Shown: piece by piece, positions 1 through 13,200 of the stretch
How the letters are laid out: the number at the start of each line of letters is the position of its first letter
Numbering within the stretch: the stretch's first letter is position 1
Origin: Stramonita haemastoma
Taxonomy: Eukaryota > Mollusca > Gastropoda > Neogastropoda > Muricidae
Direction of reading: 5' to 3'
Assembly: GCA_030674155.1 (NCBI GenBank)
Contig: CM060344.1
Location: 23,114,389 to 23,178,388, forward strand
Length of the DNA stretch: 64,000 nucleotides
Translations under genes and position numbers: made by a program
Notes under the pieces: model-generated
Databases searched by the model: none
What the model was told of the DNA's origin: nothing
What the model saw: only the letters and a program-made list of their open reading frames with translations

Positions 1-80
1 TTAGCTCGGGCGCTGTTCGCGCCCAAATCGGGCGCCACCATATCCAAGATGGCCGGGAGGGTGTAAGCATACAGTGCCAT
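1..80 (+). repeat. Satellite unit fragment left of the LINE
   Basis: This is the last ~80 bases of a 392-bp satellite unit: it contains the shared core (cgggcgccac, atccaagatggccg, gcatacagtgccat) seen in each unit from 10.3 to 16.2 kb. The unit is cut after agtgccat by the LINE poly-T and resumes in exact phase at 10264. The LINE therefore landed inside the array. It differs from the array consensus at several positions. Confidence 0.85.
67..80. repeat. LINE target-site duplication, left copy
   Basis: The sequence gcatacagtgccat directly precedes the poly-T (LINE tail) and recurs perfectly at 10264-10277 after the LINE 5' end. In uninterrupted satellite units the same string occurs once, so the pair is the duplication made on insertion. 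Fourteen bases suits target-primed reverse transcription. Confidence 0.85.
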
Positions 81-96
81 TTTTTTTTTTTTTTTT

Positions 97-648
97 AAAC
101 ATTTTTTAATTTTCAAATAGTTTACAAAACCCAGTATAATGTAAGCATCAATCCACAAATGATTCATATCAAAGTTTGTGAAGAACAAAAATTAAGAAGG
201 ATAAGATTACAAACTGATACACAACCTTCTAGCATATGTTTTAGATAGTGTATGAATTTGAATGGTCATACATACATATACAATCATGTACATGCATGCA
301 TTCAAACAAAAGTACCCAAGCATAATAAACATATTAAAGCAATACATATCCCTACATATACCTAACCTCCAAATGCAAAACTGACATAACAATGTTTAAA
401 GACAAAAACTAACAATAACAACAACAAGCAAAAAGCAAACAAACAAACAAAACACAAACAAACAAAAAGCACCACCAACAACAACAAACAACAACAGCAA
501 CAACAACAGCACACAAGACATAAACAAAAAACAACAAACAAACAAACAAACAAACCACACACACACCACCACCACGATTAAACTGCTCAGCTAAATAAAC
601 AGATTTTTACCTTTCAGACCGACTCATCCAGCAGTAATACAGTTTGCT
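97..648 (-). other. LINE 3' untranslated region
   Basis: This lies between the ORF2 stop (TAG at 651-649, minus strand) and the poly(A) tail. It is A/T-rich; around 400-560 there are A/C-rich runs (aacaacaac, aaacaaacaaac) on the plus strand. No coding potential is visible. It would act in template recognition by the reverse transcriptase, which is inference from the family. Confidence 0.6.
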
Positions 649-3600
649 CTAATCTAACAGAGGTAGATATGTACACCATTGTGCAGCGAAACTAAAAAAA
701 GACATTTCCATAGATGCAACACATTTTTCAACCTCATATCTTGATTTTAGTTGTCGCGTAAATATTTCAAACGAAGGCCAATTCTTTTTGGCATCTGCAT
801 TTATAAATGTGAAATTTGGCGAGCAGCAGTATTACATCAAAAATCTTGTCAGATTTAAAGTTGCTACTGCATCCAAAAAGAACAATGCTCTCGTTGAGCA
901 GCAGATTCACAGCGTTACATTTTCTATTAATATTATTTTGGAATTCTTGCCAGAAATCGTTTACAATAGGACAGAACCAAAAAATATGTTGAATGCTTTC
1001 TTTTTCCATATGACAAAAGGAACAATTAATTGATTCTTCAATACCCATGCTTTGTAAAATGACATTTGTTGCTATTATTCTGTGTACAATTCTTATCTGA
1101 AACCACTTTAGTCTTACATCTTGAATTTGCCTAATTTTTTCTAAATACTTTGTGCCCAAATATTACATTTTGATGCAATCTTTCATTCCACTTCATACTA
1201 ATAAGCTGGGCCCAGTAGTGTTTTTAGTCAGTAGCTCGTAGTACAGCATCGCTCCCCTTGGCACAGAGCAGATTACAGTCATTAATTTGTTCCTTTCATT
1301 TTCATCAGAGCACATAATTTCTAATCCCAGTTCCCTTGAATATTTTCTCAGTGCGCAAACACAGCCATTATATGTAACAAAATCTAATATAGTTCCATAC
1401 TTTGTAACAAAACATTGAAAACTAAGCAAGTTACCAGCATCATCAAGTAGATGTCTAACACATGAAATATTCTTGTCAATCCAGTTTTTGTTATAGAAAG
1501 TTTTACTACCAATTTTCAAATTGGGGTTAAAAAAAAGGCTCAGAACACAGCTCTTCTGTGGTTTCCACTTTAACTGCACTGCCTAATTCCCTGTATGCTT
1601 TAAATACATCTTTCCAAAATTTGTTTAATCTGTGCTGCCGGGCAAATCGGAATCCCAATTTGTTAATAATTTCGGCCTTAGGATAAAGTGAGCACAGTAT
1701 CTGTTTCCAGCTGTGATCACTGCAAACTCACTTTACGGATCCAGGTTAATTTTAGCGCGTTAATATGTTGTCGTACATTTGGTATTCCAATCCCACCATG
1801 TGTTATGCTTCTTACTGACGTTTTTTCTATTGATTCTATCTTTTTTCTTACCCCATACAAACTTAAAAACAAATTTTTGAAGTTCATTAATTAACTGATC
1901 TGGGGGGTTTGGCAACAGAATCCATAAATGAATTATTTTTGATAAATAAGTGATTTTAGAACTGCTAAACCCTGCCAAGCGGAGTTATTTGTCTTTTTAG
2001 CCAAGTCCTATATAATGCCCTAATTTCTGAAACTTTTCCTCCATTTTATTATCTCACACTTCTCCAGATCGTTAGTAAACCATATACCTAATATCTTAAA
2101 TTTTGAAGGGTTCCACTGAACACTGAGATGTGGCATAAATTTAACTGGCGATTTCCGTTTACTTCCTAACCATATGGCATTTTGTTTTCTCAGCATTTAA
2201 CTTTAGTCCAGACACATTACCAAACTTTTCAATAACACCAAAACATTCCTCAAATGACTTCCTATCCCCTTCTAGCAATATATTTGTATCGTCTGCATAT
2301 TGTGATATCTTATTTTCTGTGTTGTTTATCTTAATTCCTTTAACATTCTATTCTGTCTTATCATATTAGCTAGAATTTCTACACAGATAACAAAAAGATA
2401 AGGAGATATGGGGTCACCCTGACGACATCCTCTCTCAATCGGGAACCAGCTAGCCAAACCACCATTTACTGAGACAGACGACTTTATCTGAGTATAAAAA
2501 GTACGAACCCACTGGCAGAAGCTTGGGCCAAAGCCAAAGGCATGTAGTACCCTAAACAAAAAGTCTAAATCCACAGTGTCAAAAGCTTTCTCAAAATCCA
2601 GGCATAAAAGTAAACCTGGTTTCTTTGACACAAGTAGATAATCAATTAAGTCATATATAAGACGAATATTGTCTCCCAAATACCTGTTTGCTATAAAACC
2701 AGTCTGGTCGTTATTAATAATAGATGGGAGTACTTGTTTTAGTCTATTTGCTAAACATGTAGAGCCAATTTTGTACACAACGTTCAAAAGTGAAATAGGT
2801 CTCCAGTTTTTCAATAGGTCTTTTGGTTTATCGGGTTTAGGTATGCGTATGATAACACCCTCCTTTTGTGTTGATGATAACTCCCCCTTATCAAAACCCT
2901 CATTAAGTGAACGTACCACAAATGGACCAAGTTGTAACCAGAAAAATTTAAAAAAACTCGGCCGTAAAACCGTCACTCCCGGGGCTTTTGTTGTTACTCA
3001 TATGCTTTAAAGCAATGCCCGCTTCGTCTAAAGTTACTTTTCCTTCCAAGGATGTTCTTTCTTCCTCCGTTATTTTGGGTAGCTCCTCTACCAAGTCAAT
3101 AATTGAGCAATCGTCTACATTTCGTTTAGAATACAACGTTTCATAAAAAGAGTTAACTTCTCGAATAATTTCACTATTCTCAGTTAGCAATGAACCGTCA
3201 TTTAATGTTAATTTCTGTATATGCTTATTTACATAGTTTCTTTTTTCGAGTCCACAAAAATACTTAGTGATTTTTTCGCCATAAGCCACCCATCTAGCCC
3301 TAGAACGCAACAGTACAACCTTCCATCTTTTTTTCTCGTAGAGTCAACTAGATCTTGCCTACAAGTTTCCAATTCAAGTTTTTCTTGTTCAGACAATACT
3401 ACCGCTTTTCCTAATGAATGTATTCTATCTTCAAGTTCTTTTTGTTTTTTCTTTATCTTCTCTTTTTTTCATTGATGCATAATGAAATGGTTTTAGCTCT
3501 TATTTTCATTAACAGTGTGTCCAGAAATAACTGATCAGAAATAACAAACTGTATTTCTGACTTTGGAACTTGATCTAGGTCACAGCGACTGTATGGCAAT

Positions 3601-4433
3601 GCTGCGTATTCTTCAGTAACGGTGTCAATCACCTGTTTTATTTCGTTTACAAAGTTTCTATCTCTTAAGAGTGAACAATTAAATTTCCAAAGAAGATTTC
3701 TTTTAGTGTTATCACCTTGTTCTAGAGTGATCAAAATCAAGGAGTGATCAGAGCGATAACCAGGTAGGATGTCAGCATCAGTTATGTAGCTGCATAGCAA
3801 GTCTGAGATAAGGAAGAAGTCCAGACGACTCTGTTGACAAGGTCTGCTTCTTCTCCAAGTGTATCTTCTGAGTTCTGGATGTAACTCACGCCAAATATCT
3901 ACTAAATCTAAATTTTCCATCATATTTTCAACTTGTTCTTGTGCTTTAGGATTGTTATAATGTCTATAGTTATAATAATCTAAGTGATAATCCCGAACTA
4001 AATTCCAATCTCCTCCTATGATCACATTCTCCACCCCAACCTCCCTGATACGTTCTTCTAATTCTATATAAAATTCAGGCTCATCTCGATTAGGTCCGTA
4101 TACACTGGCAATTAAACAATCTTTTCCCATTATCCTAATGTGTGCGAAAATGAAATTACCTAATGTGTCTTTATACACCTTTTTAAACTCATACTCAAAG
4201 TTATTATTAAACAGTATAGCTACACCACGAGAATATGAGTTATTAGAGGAAAAGAAGCACTTATATCCCCATTCCGAACGAATGTAATTCTCTAGTTTGG
4301 GCTCAAAATGGGTGTCTTGTAATAAACATATAGAACAACCTTTTTCTCTCAAATATGTGAACACATCCCTTCGTTTTTGTGAGTTCGCCAAACCTTGACA
4401 ATTCATAGAAACAATGTTAATTCTACTACCCAT
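649..4433 (-). pseudogene. LINE ORF2: endonuclease-reverse transcriptase, frameshifted
   Basis: This is the replicase of the LINE: it nicks target DNA and copies the element RNA. The start ATG at 4433 opens an EEP endonuclease (4433 to ~3700) with MNCQGL, LLQDTHF, GGDWNLV, SRLDFFLIS and the C-terminal GYRSDHS motif. A linker with RARWVAYGEKITKYF follows. The reverse transcriptase (~3010 to 2280) shows NWRPISLLNVVYKI, QTGFI, the catalytic LDFEKAFD, GCRQGDPISPYLF and YADD (2299-2288). A cysteine/histidine finger (CSFCHMEKESIQHIFWFC) lies near 1010-950, and the C-terminus ends at the TAG at 651-649. The frame breaks near 3470, 3340, 2960, 2341, between ~1980 and 1160, and near 790. The stretch 2300-1200 is the most decayed. 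Several single-base breaks could be assembly indels. Confidence 0.9.
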
Positions 4434-4881
4434 TAAAATTTATCAAAAAACAGTAAGTCATCTGTCAGACCAACACCAACGCAATACATAGCATGGTTCC
4501 CCTTACAAAAGAGTGTCATATATGGCATTCGGTAAAGCACAATGGCATACACCCAGAGTAGTTTTGAACTGTAGCCAAACTGTATACAACCAAAAGATGT
4601 GTGGTAGTGAAAACAACTACAAACAAACAAAGGAAAACCATACAGGATACACATAGACATAAAAATGAAAACAAAGTTTATCTTAGCAGGTCGATCTGCC
4701 AAGGGCATTACAGAAAGAAGAGTTGTGGCAATGTCAACATCTCCATCTCCCCACATACATTGCATAACAACAACAAAATCCAAGGAGTCCGCTACTCTCC
4801 TTGGTGAATTCGCGTCAGCTTTTCGTAAAAAGCTGTTCATATGATCAATATAGCTATATCTTAACCTTAAATTCAATCCCG

Positions 4882-4882
<1 letters not shown>
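4434..4882. other. LINE inter-ORF sequence next to ORF2
   Basis: About 450 bases of ordinary-composition sequence lie between the ORF2 ATG and the first (CA)n array. It is probably part of the original LINE spacer or the ORF2 leader. I see no coding motif or recognised repeat here. Confidence 0.4.
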
Positions 4883-4955
<73 letters not shown>

Positions 4956-5260
4956 CGCACACACGCACACACACACACACACACACTCGCGCGCGCGCCT
5001 ACTCACTTCCACACCCCTGCACATGCACACCTATCCCAATGTCCGCGCGCCTGGTCACGCACACGCACACGCACAAACACACACACACACACACACTCCG
5101 CCCCCTCCTCAACACACACACTCACACACACACACACTCATCCAACTCACATACACACGCACGTGCGTGCGCGCACGCCCATCCCTCTAATGTCCATGTT
5201 TCAAGGGGGCACCTTCCCCCAAAGCGCACACACACACATACACACACACACACCTGTGTT
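4883..5260. repeat. (CA)n microsatellite block with interruptions
   Basis: A long CA run (4883-4985) passes into a GC-alternating tract (gcgcgcgcgc, 4988-4998) and then interrupted CA stretches to about 5260. Alternating purine-pyrimidine runs of this length are prone to Z-DNA formation and replication slippage. The non-CA islands between runs carry no recognisable gene. Confidence 0.9.
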
Positions 5261-5733
5261 GACCAGAGGATTCACGCCCAACTGATGCCTCTCCCAAGTG
5301 TTGAGCTTTCATCAACCCCCCAGAAAACCACATAACCTTAAAATATTACACAGATATTCCATCTGGTCATACCTCTGTACAAACACACCCAGTCCCGCAC
5401 AAGTTCTCGGCCACCCTCCTATCGTCCATGGGTTACACAGCAGCACAAGAAGAAATGTTTATAGCATTCATGTCAAAGAAAAGATTGCATTCCATTTCAA
5501 GTTATCAATAGCCACACCGATCATAAAGGACATACCAGGGCTGTCATCCCTGACAATCCCATCATCTTCACTAGCGTTCTCTACAACAGCATCATCATCC
5601 ATACCCCCAACCATCCAGCACCAACAAGCTGGAAAAATTATCAATGACAAAATACCGAAATCGCTTCCTTCCCATAAGGTCTGGAAGACTTGAAGAGTCC
5701 AACTGTTCCGCACAGTTCATCAATCCCCATGTT

Positions 5734-5735
<2 letters not shown>
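5261..5735. other. Spacer segment without recognised feature
   Basis: Roughly 470 bases of mixed composition lie between microsatellites inside the LINE spacer. Short open frames exist on both strands but none shows a domain or a convincing start context. I see no repeat homology within the window. Confidence 0.4.
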
Positions 5736-5794
<59 letters not shown>

Positions 5795-5884
5795 CATATA
5801 CATATATATATACATATATATATATATACAGACATATATACATACACACATACATATACACACATATATACATACATATATATT
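5736..5884. repeat. (TA)n / (TACA)n microsatellite
   Basis: A pure TA run (about 5737-5787) is followed by TA interrupted with TACA and CACATA steps. It has no coding content. Confidence 0.9.
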
Positions 5885-6047
5885 TAAATGAAAACGAACA
5901 CTTCAGTTCTGTACAAAAAAGCAAAAACGATAATGAACACTTCAGTTCGTAAAAAGGCAAAAACGGTAATGAACACCTCAGTTCTTGTACATAAAAAAAC
6001 CAAAAAAACCCGGTAATGAGCATTTCAGTTCGTGTACAGAAAAGCAT

Positions 6048-6060
<13 letters not shown>
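5885..6060. repeat. ~40-bp tandem repeat, four copies
   Basis: The motif gaacacttcagttc recurs at 5896, 5935, 5971 and (as gagcatttcagttc) 6018. Each copy is followed by A-rich sequence ending gcaaaaacggtaat. Spacings are 39, 36 and 47 bases. This is a short minisatellite with variable A-runs. Confidence 0.8.
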
Positions 6061-6230
<170 letters not shown>

Positions 6231-6704
6231 CAGAGCGTGCGGGCGAGGCATCATGGAATGCTACAGACATGTGCATACTTACTAAACAAAAAGGCAGACA
6301 AACGGTAAAGCATCAGCCAATATCCACATCATACACTGCATCCATCCTATACAAATGTTCTACATGTTTCAGACTCAGTTACATCAAGCAATTTTAGTTA
6401 CAGTGTATCACAATCACAGCTTGAAAGTTCATGAATTGAACTTTGTTACCAAATCGAATCTCTGAATCTCTAAATTCAGTCCTGGTCGTTTTCCCTATAA
6501 TTGATTATCTAGATTCAGCTCGTTAGTGACCTCTTCAGAAAATAGGTCCAAGCCCATGAACACACAAAAAGCCCCATATAAACAACAACAAAAAAACCAA
6601 TCGGGGGGGGGGGGGGGGGGGATAAATCAGGTGAAGTACACTGCAAAATGATTTTTTCCCTCTTTGGGTAGGCATAAGCTCTCGCACGCGCCTACCTGCC
6701 AACA
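6231..6704. other. Spacer with poly-G tract
   Basis: This is mixed-composition sequence in the LINE spacer with no recognised gene. It includes a 19-base G run at 6603-6621 next to an A-rich stretch. Open frames on the minus strand through the G run are low complexity. Confidence 0.5.
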
Positions 6705-6990
6705 CGGCAGGGGATCTCCCCCCAGAACCAACACCAGCGCCGACTCCCTCCACTCTCCCCACAAGTCCCCTGGACGAGACCACAAACCCAGGCGCCGTGC
6801 GCGAACGCACGCAGAACATCCCGCGCACATGCCAAATCCTGCCCCGCTCTCCGCAAGAGCAGGCCACCGTGCGCCAGCGGGAACAAAAAAAAACAAACAA
6901 AAAAACAAACAAAAAAAAACCAGCACACACACGGGGAACGGATGCACAAAAGCACACGAGTGCCCACTCCACCATCCCCGACAAAAATAA
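6705..6990 (+). mobile_element. tRNA-SINE copy, heavily T-to-C substituted
   Basis: This is the body of the SINE family also present at 23432-23790 and 44195-44490, inserted antisense to the host LINE. Against those copies about 37 differences are T to C on the plus strand and fewer than ten are anything else (hand alignment). For example catcagtgctgac in relatives reads caccagcgccgac here, and attccattatcctcg reads actccaccatccccg. Plus-strand T followed by A is nearly always changed, while T followed by C is mostly kept. An A/C-rich stretch at about 6890-6930 interrupts the body. The copy ends in an AAAT-type tail that is not changed. The tRNA-like head is poorly recognisable. Confidence 0.8.
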
Positions 6991-7067
6991 ATAAATAAAT
7001 AAATAAAAATAATAATAGTAAATAAATAAATAAAATAAAAAAATAAATAAATAAAATAAACCCGCAC
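6986..7067. repeat. (AAAT)n tail/microsatellite
   Basis: Imperfect AAAT repeats directly follow the SINE body, as expected for a SINE tail that has expanded. Confidence 0.85.
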
Positions 7068-7081
7068 ATTCTACACTCTAA

Positions 7082-7085
<4 letters not shown>

Positions 7086-7178
<93 letters not shown>

Positions 7179-7387
7179 CACAAGCGCGTGCACACACATA
7201 CACACACTCACGAACACATACATACACACAAAAACAGACACACATTTCATGCACACACATAAACACTCCGGTGCGCGCCCACAAGCAACACACGCGCCCA
7301 CGCACATAAGCATGCTCTCCCGCGCGCTCACACATTTAAAAACACACAGAAACCAAAAACACAAAAAACCGGCACTCACCAGTCCAT

Positions 7388-7452
<65 letters not shown>

Positions 7453-7462
7453 TACACACACA

Positions 7463-7532
<70 letters not shown>

Positions 7533-7575
7533 ATATCCCCCCCCCATGCGTGTGCAAACACACACACACACATAC
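7086..7575. repeat. Compound (CA)n microsatellite block
   Basis: Long CA runs occupy 7086-7175 and 7388-7531. A diverged CA-rich segment of about 200 bases separates them. No gene is present. Confidence 0.95.
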
Positions 7576-8100
7576 ACAATCATAATCGTAATAATAAAAT
7601 TGTTTATAGCCCTACAAGCCCTACAAACCACAAAAGCCATTATCAGGGCTGTCACCTCACTCAGTTTCAGTGGTATCTTTCAACTTCAGGTTTAAAACCA
7701 ACACTTTATACTACTTTTAAATATCAAACTTCCCCCATCTGAAAAAATCAACATTAATAAATAACACAATACATGAAATTACTTCATTCCTTAACACAAA
7801 TAAACAAGCTTGTGCATGTTTAAGTACAAAAATATACACAAAAAGTGCCACATGGGCAAATACCACTGCAGAATGGCCATCATGTGCCCATCCCAGTGTC
7901 TAAGTATCACTACCTGGTCAAAAACTCCTGGCAGGAGAGTGGACTGGAAAGGCAGAAATAAGCACAAGAAATTATAAAAAGATAAGGAGAAATACAGAAA
8001 AAGGAGAGATAGAGAAGCCGAAACGTCTAGTCCAGAATTTCCGGACGGTGGGGATGCCATTTTATGGTCTATGCAGAAAGAGCCCTCGGCATCCCCAAGG
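7576..8100. other. Spacer segment with dispersed-repeat copy 2
   Basis: About 520 bases of ordinary composition. Positions 7845-7910 match the element at 6048-6127. The rest has no recognised feature or convincing open frame. Confidence 0.5.
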
Positions 8101-9483
<1,383 letters not shown>

Positions 9484-9584
9484 CACATGCGGTGATTCAA
9501 CAGCAGCCAGCATCAATCCAAAGGTTGTGATACAGAAAATAAACACAATACACACACTAGGTTTAGCCAATAAATTATGCCATA

Positions 9585-10232
9585 TTATGGTCCAACTGGC
9601 ATTTCCTTCCTGAAGATCTCGTCCACGTTGTCTCCATACTTCAGACGCACAGTTTTGTTGTTTTTAAGCTTCGCAAATACTTTGCCGTGCAAAGACCACG
9701 TTGCTAGTGTATACGAGTGTTTATAGGCTTCCCTGGCCATCTTGTAGTTTGCGGGGGTCAAGTCTTCGTCTACGGAGACCCCTTTGTTCTTCAGCTTCCT
9801 CCTGTCGGCCAGAACGCTGTCTTTTAGTTTCCTGTTGATGAAGCGCACGATGATGGGGCGTTTCTTCCCAGTGACCACCGGACCGGTGCGGTGTGCTGCC
9901 TCCAGGTCTGCCTCTGTGGTGGTCACCCCGATCAGCTCCGTGAAGACCCGGCAGCATTTCCTGGCGCAGTCGTCTGCTGTCTCTCCCTGCTCCTCCGTCA
10001 CGTTGTAGACCCGGAGGTTCCAGCGCCGGTCGTACTGCTGCAGGTCGTTCAGGTCGCTGCTCACCTGCTGCACCCGCTGCTCCTGGCTCCTCAGTGTGTC
10101 CCTCAGCTCCTGGTTTTCCTTCTTGACGGAAAGCAGCTCTGTTTTAAGGTTATCTGTCTCCTTTTGAACATCAAAGAATCTGCCTTCCAGCGCCTCTATC
10201 TTGGCGGTGAGGCTTGAGACAAGCTGTTCCAT
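9585..10232 (-). CDS. LINE ORF1: coiled-coil RNA-binding protein
   Basis: This is an L1-type ORF1 protein, an RNA chaperone that coats LINE RNA. I take the Met at 10232 (MEQLVSSL), giving about 215 residues. An in-frame Met at 10277 lies in the duplicated target DNA, so it is not native to the element. An N-terminal coiled coil covers about residues 1-65, with heptad-like leucines and charged residues (LEGRFFDVQKETDNLKTELL, KKENQELRDTL). An RRM-like core follows (QQYDRRWNLRVYNV; LEAAHRTG; RPIIVRFINRK). A C-terminal domain carries LADRRKLKNKGVSVDEDL, and the protein ends KEMPVGP. The frame is uninterrupted, unlike ORF2. The stop at 9587-9585 is followed by a short A/T-rich region and then microsatellite. 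Confidence 0.85.
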   Translation of the reverse strand: MEQLVSSLTAKIEALEGRFFDVQKETDNLKTELLSVKKENQELRDTLRSQEQRVQQVSSDLNDLQQYDRRWNLRVYNVTEEQGETADDCARKCCRVFTELIGVTTTEADLEAAHRTGPVVTGKKRPIIVRFINRKLKDSVLADRRKLKNKGVSVDEDLTPANYKMAREAYKHSYTLATWSLHGKVFAKLKNNKTVRLKYGDNVDEIFRKEMPVGP

Positions 10233-10263
10233 GATTCCTTTATATTCTTTTATGTCGTCTTTG

Positions 10264-10277
10264 GCATACAGTGCCAT
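10264..10277. repeat. LINE target-site duplication, right copy
   Basis: This is a perfect copy of 67-80 at the 5' end of the LINE. On the minus strand it contributes ATGGCACTGTATGC, which happens to put an ATG in frame with ORF1. Confidence 0.85.
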
Positions 10278-13200
10278 ATTGTCTTGGTGCCGTGGGATCT
10301 TTTACCGTGCAAAAGTCGGGGTCGGGCGGGGCTGAAAACGGCTCTTTGGGGGGCCTCTTGGCGCCAAACGGCGGCTTTTTCTGCAGGGGGGTGGGTATGC
10401 ATGCGAGCACGCGCGCGCGCGCTGGTCTTTGTCAGTGTGTTGGTTAGTGTGCGCGCATGTGGCGGGAACCCTGCAGATTGTTGTGGTGCATCACATTGCT
10501 GTAAACGGTCATTATTCTTGCTCGCACAGCAGGATTTTGCTGACGTACACTTACCCGCTTTCCTTCCGCCAAACACGCTTTCTTACCTCTTGGGCGCTGT
10601 GTCGTCGCCACAAATCGGGCGCCACGCATATCCAAGATGGCCGGAGAGGGTGTATGCATACAGTGCCATATTGTCTTGGTGCCGTGGGATCTTTTACCGT
10701 GCAAAAGTCGAGGTCGGGCGGGGCTGAAAACGGCTCTTTGGGGGGCCTCTTGGCGCCAAAGGGCGGCTTTTTCTGCAGGGGGGTGGGTATGAATGCGAGC
10801 ACGCGCGCGCGCGCTGGTCTTTGTCAGTGTGTTGGTTAGTGTGCGCACATGTGGCGGGGACCCTGCAGATTGTTGTGGTGCATCATATTGCTGTAAACGG
10901 TCATTATTCTTGCTCGCACAGCAGGATTTTGCTGACGTACACTTACCCGCTTTCCTTCCGCCAAACACGCTTTCTTAGCTCTTGGCGCTGTGTCGTCGCC
11001 ACAAATCGGGCGCCACGCATATCCAAGATGGCCGGAGAGGGTGTATGCATACAGTGCCATATTGTCTTGGTGCCGTGGGATCTTTTACCGTGCAAAAGTC
11101 GGGGTCGGGCGGGGCTGAAAACGGCTCTATGGGGGGCCTCTTGGCGCCAAACGGCGGCTTTTTCTGCAGGGGGGTGGGTATGCATGCGAGCACGCGCGCG
11201 CGCGCTGGTCTTTGTCAGTGTGTTGGTTAGTGTGCGCGCATGTGGCGGGGACCCTGCAGATTGTTGTGGTGCATCATATTGCTGTAAACGGTCATTATTC
11301 TTGCTCGCACAGCAGGATTTTGCTGACGTACACTTACCCGCTTTCCTTCAGCCAAACACGCTTTCTTACCTCTTGGGCGCTGTGTCGTCGCCACAAATCG
11401 GGCGCCACGCATATCCAAGATGGCCGGAGAGGGTGTATGCATACAGTGCCATATTGTCTTGGTGCCGTGGGATCTTTTACCGTGCAAAAGTCGGGGTCGG
11501 GCGGGGCTGAAAACGGCTCTTTGGGGGGCCTCTTGGCGCCAAACGGCGGCTTTTTCTGCAGGGGGGTGGGTATGCATGCGAGCACGCGCGCGCGCGCTGG
11601 TCTTTGTCAGTGTGTTGGTTAGTGTGCGCGCATGTGGCGGGGACCCTGCAGATTGTTGTGGTGCATCATATTGCTGTAAACGGTCATTATTCTTGCTCGC
11701 ACAGCAGGATTTTGCTGACGTACACTTACCCGCTTTCCTTCCGCCAAACACGCTTTCTTAGCTCTTGGGCGCTGTGTCGTCGCCACAAATCGGGCGCAGC
11801 ATTCCAAGATGGCTGAGGGGTGTATTGCATACAGTGCCATATTGTCTTGGTGCCGTGGGATCTTTTACCGTGCAAAAGTCGGGGTCGGGCGGGGCTGAAA
11901 ACGGCTCTTTGGGGGGCCTCTTGGCGCCAAACGGCGGCTTTTTCTGCAGGGGGGTGGGTATGCATGCGAGCACGCGCGCGCGCGCTGGTCTTTGTCAGTG
12001 TGTTGGTTAGTGTTGCGCGCATGTGGCGGGGACCCTGCAGATTGTTGTGGTGCATCAATTGCTGTAAACGGTCATTATTCTTGCTCGCACAGCAGGATTT
12101 TGCTGACGTACACTTACCCGCTTTCCTTCCGCCAAACACGCTTTCTTACCTCTTGGGCGCTGTGTCGTCGCCACAAATCGGGCGCCACGCATATCCAAGA
12201 TGGCCGGAGAGGGTGTATGCATACAGTGCCATATTGTCTTGGTGCCGTGGGATCTTTTACCGTGCAAAAGTCGAGGTCGGGCGGGGCTGAAAACGGCTCT
12301 TTGGGGGGCCTCTTGGCGCCAAACGGCGGCTTTTTCTGCAGGGGGGTGGGTATGCATGCGAGCACGCGCGCGCGCGCTGGTCTTTGTCAGTGTGTTGGTT
12401 AGTGTGCGCGGATGTGGCGGGGACCCTGCAGATTGTTGTGGTGCATCATATTGCTGTAAACGGTCATTATTCTTGCTCGCACAGCAGGATTTTGGTCTTG
12501 TAGTATGTTAGTGCGCCGCTTCCGGGACCCGCAAATGTTTGTTCATCTTTGGCGTTGAACGTCGCCATAATCGGTCGCTCCGCATATCCAGATTTGGCCA
12601 GAGAGGGTGTATGCATACAGTGCCATATTGTCTTGGTGCCGTGGGATCTTTTACCGTGCAAAAGTCGGGGTCGGGCGGGGCTGAAAACGGCTCTATGGGG
12701 GGCCTCTTGGCGCCAAACGGCGGCTTTTTCTGCAGGGGGGTGGGTATGCATGCGAGCACGCGCGCGCGCGCTGGTCTTTGTCAGTGTGTTGGTTAGTGTG
12801 CGCGCATGTGGCGGGGACCCTGCAGATTGTTGTGGTGCATCATATTGCTGTAAAACGGTCATTATTCTTGCTCGCACAGCAGGATTTTGGTGACGTACAC
12901 TTACCCGCTTTCCTTCCGCCAAAACACGCTTTTCTTAGCTCTTGGGCGCTGTGTCGTCGCCACAAATCGGGCGCCACGCATATCCAAGATGGCCGGAGAG
13001 GGTGTATGCATACAGTGCCATATTGTCTTGGTGCCGTGGGATCTTTTACCGTGCAAAAGTCGGGGTCGGGCGGGGCTGAAAACGGCTCTTTGGGGGGCCT
13101 CTTGGCGCCAAACGGCGGCTTTTTCTGCAGGGGGGTGGGTATGCATGCGAGCACGCGCGCGCGCGCTGGTCTTTGTCAGTGTGTTGGTTAGTGTGCGCAC

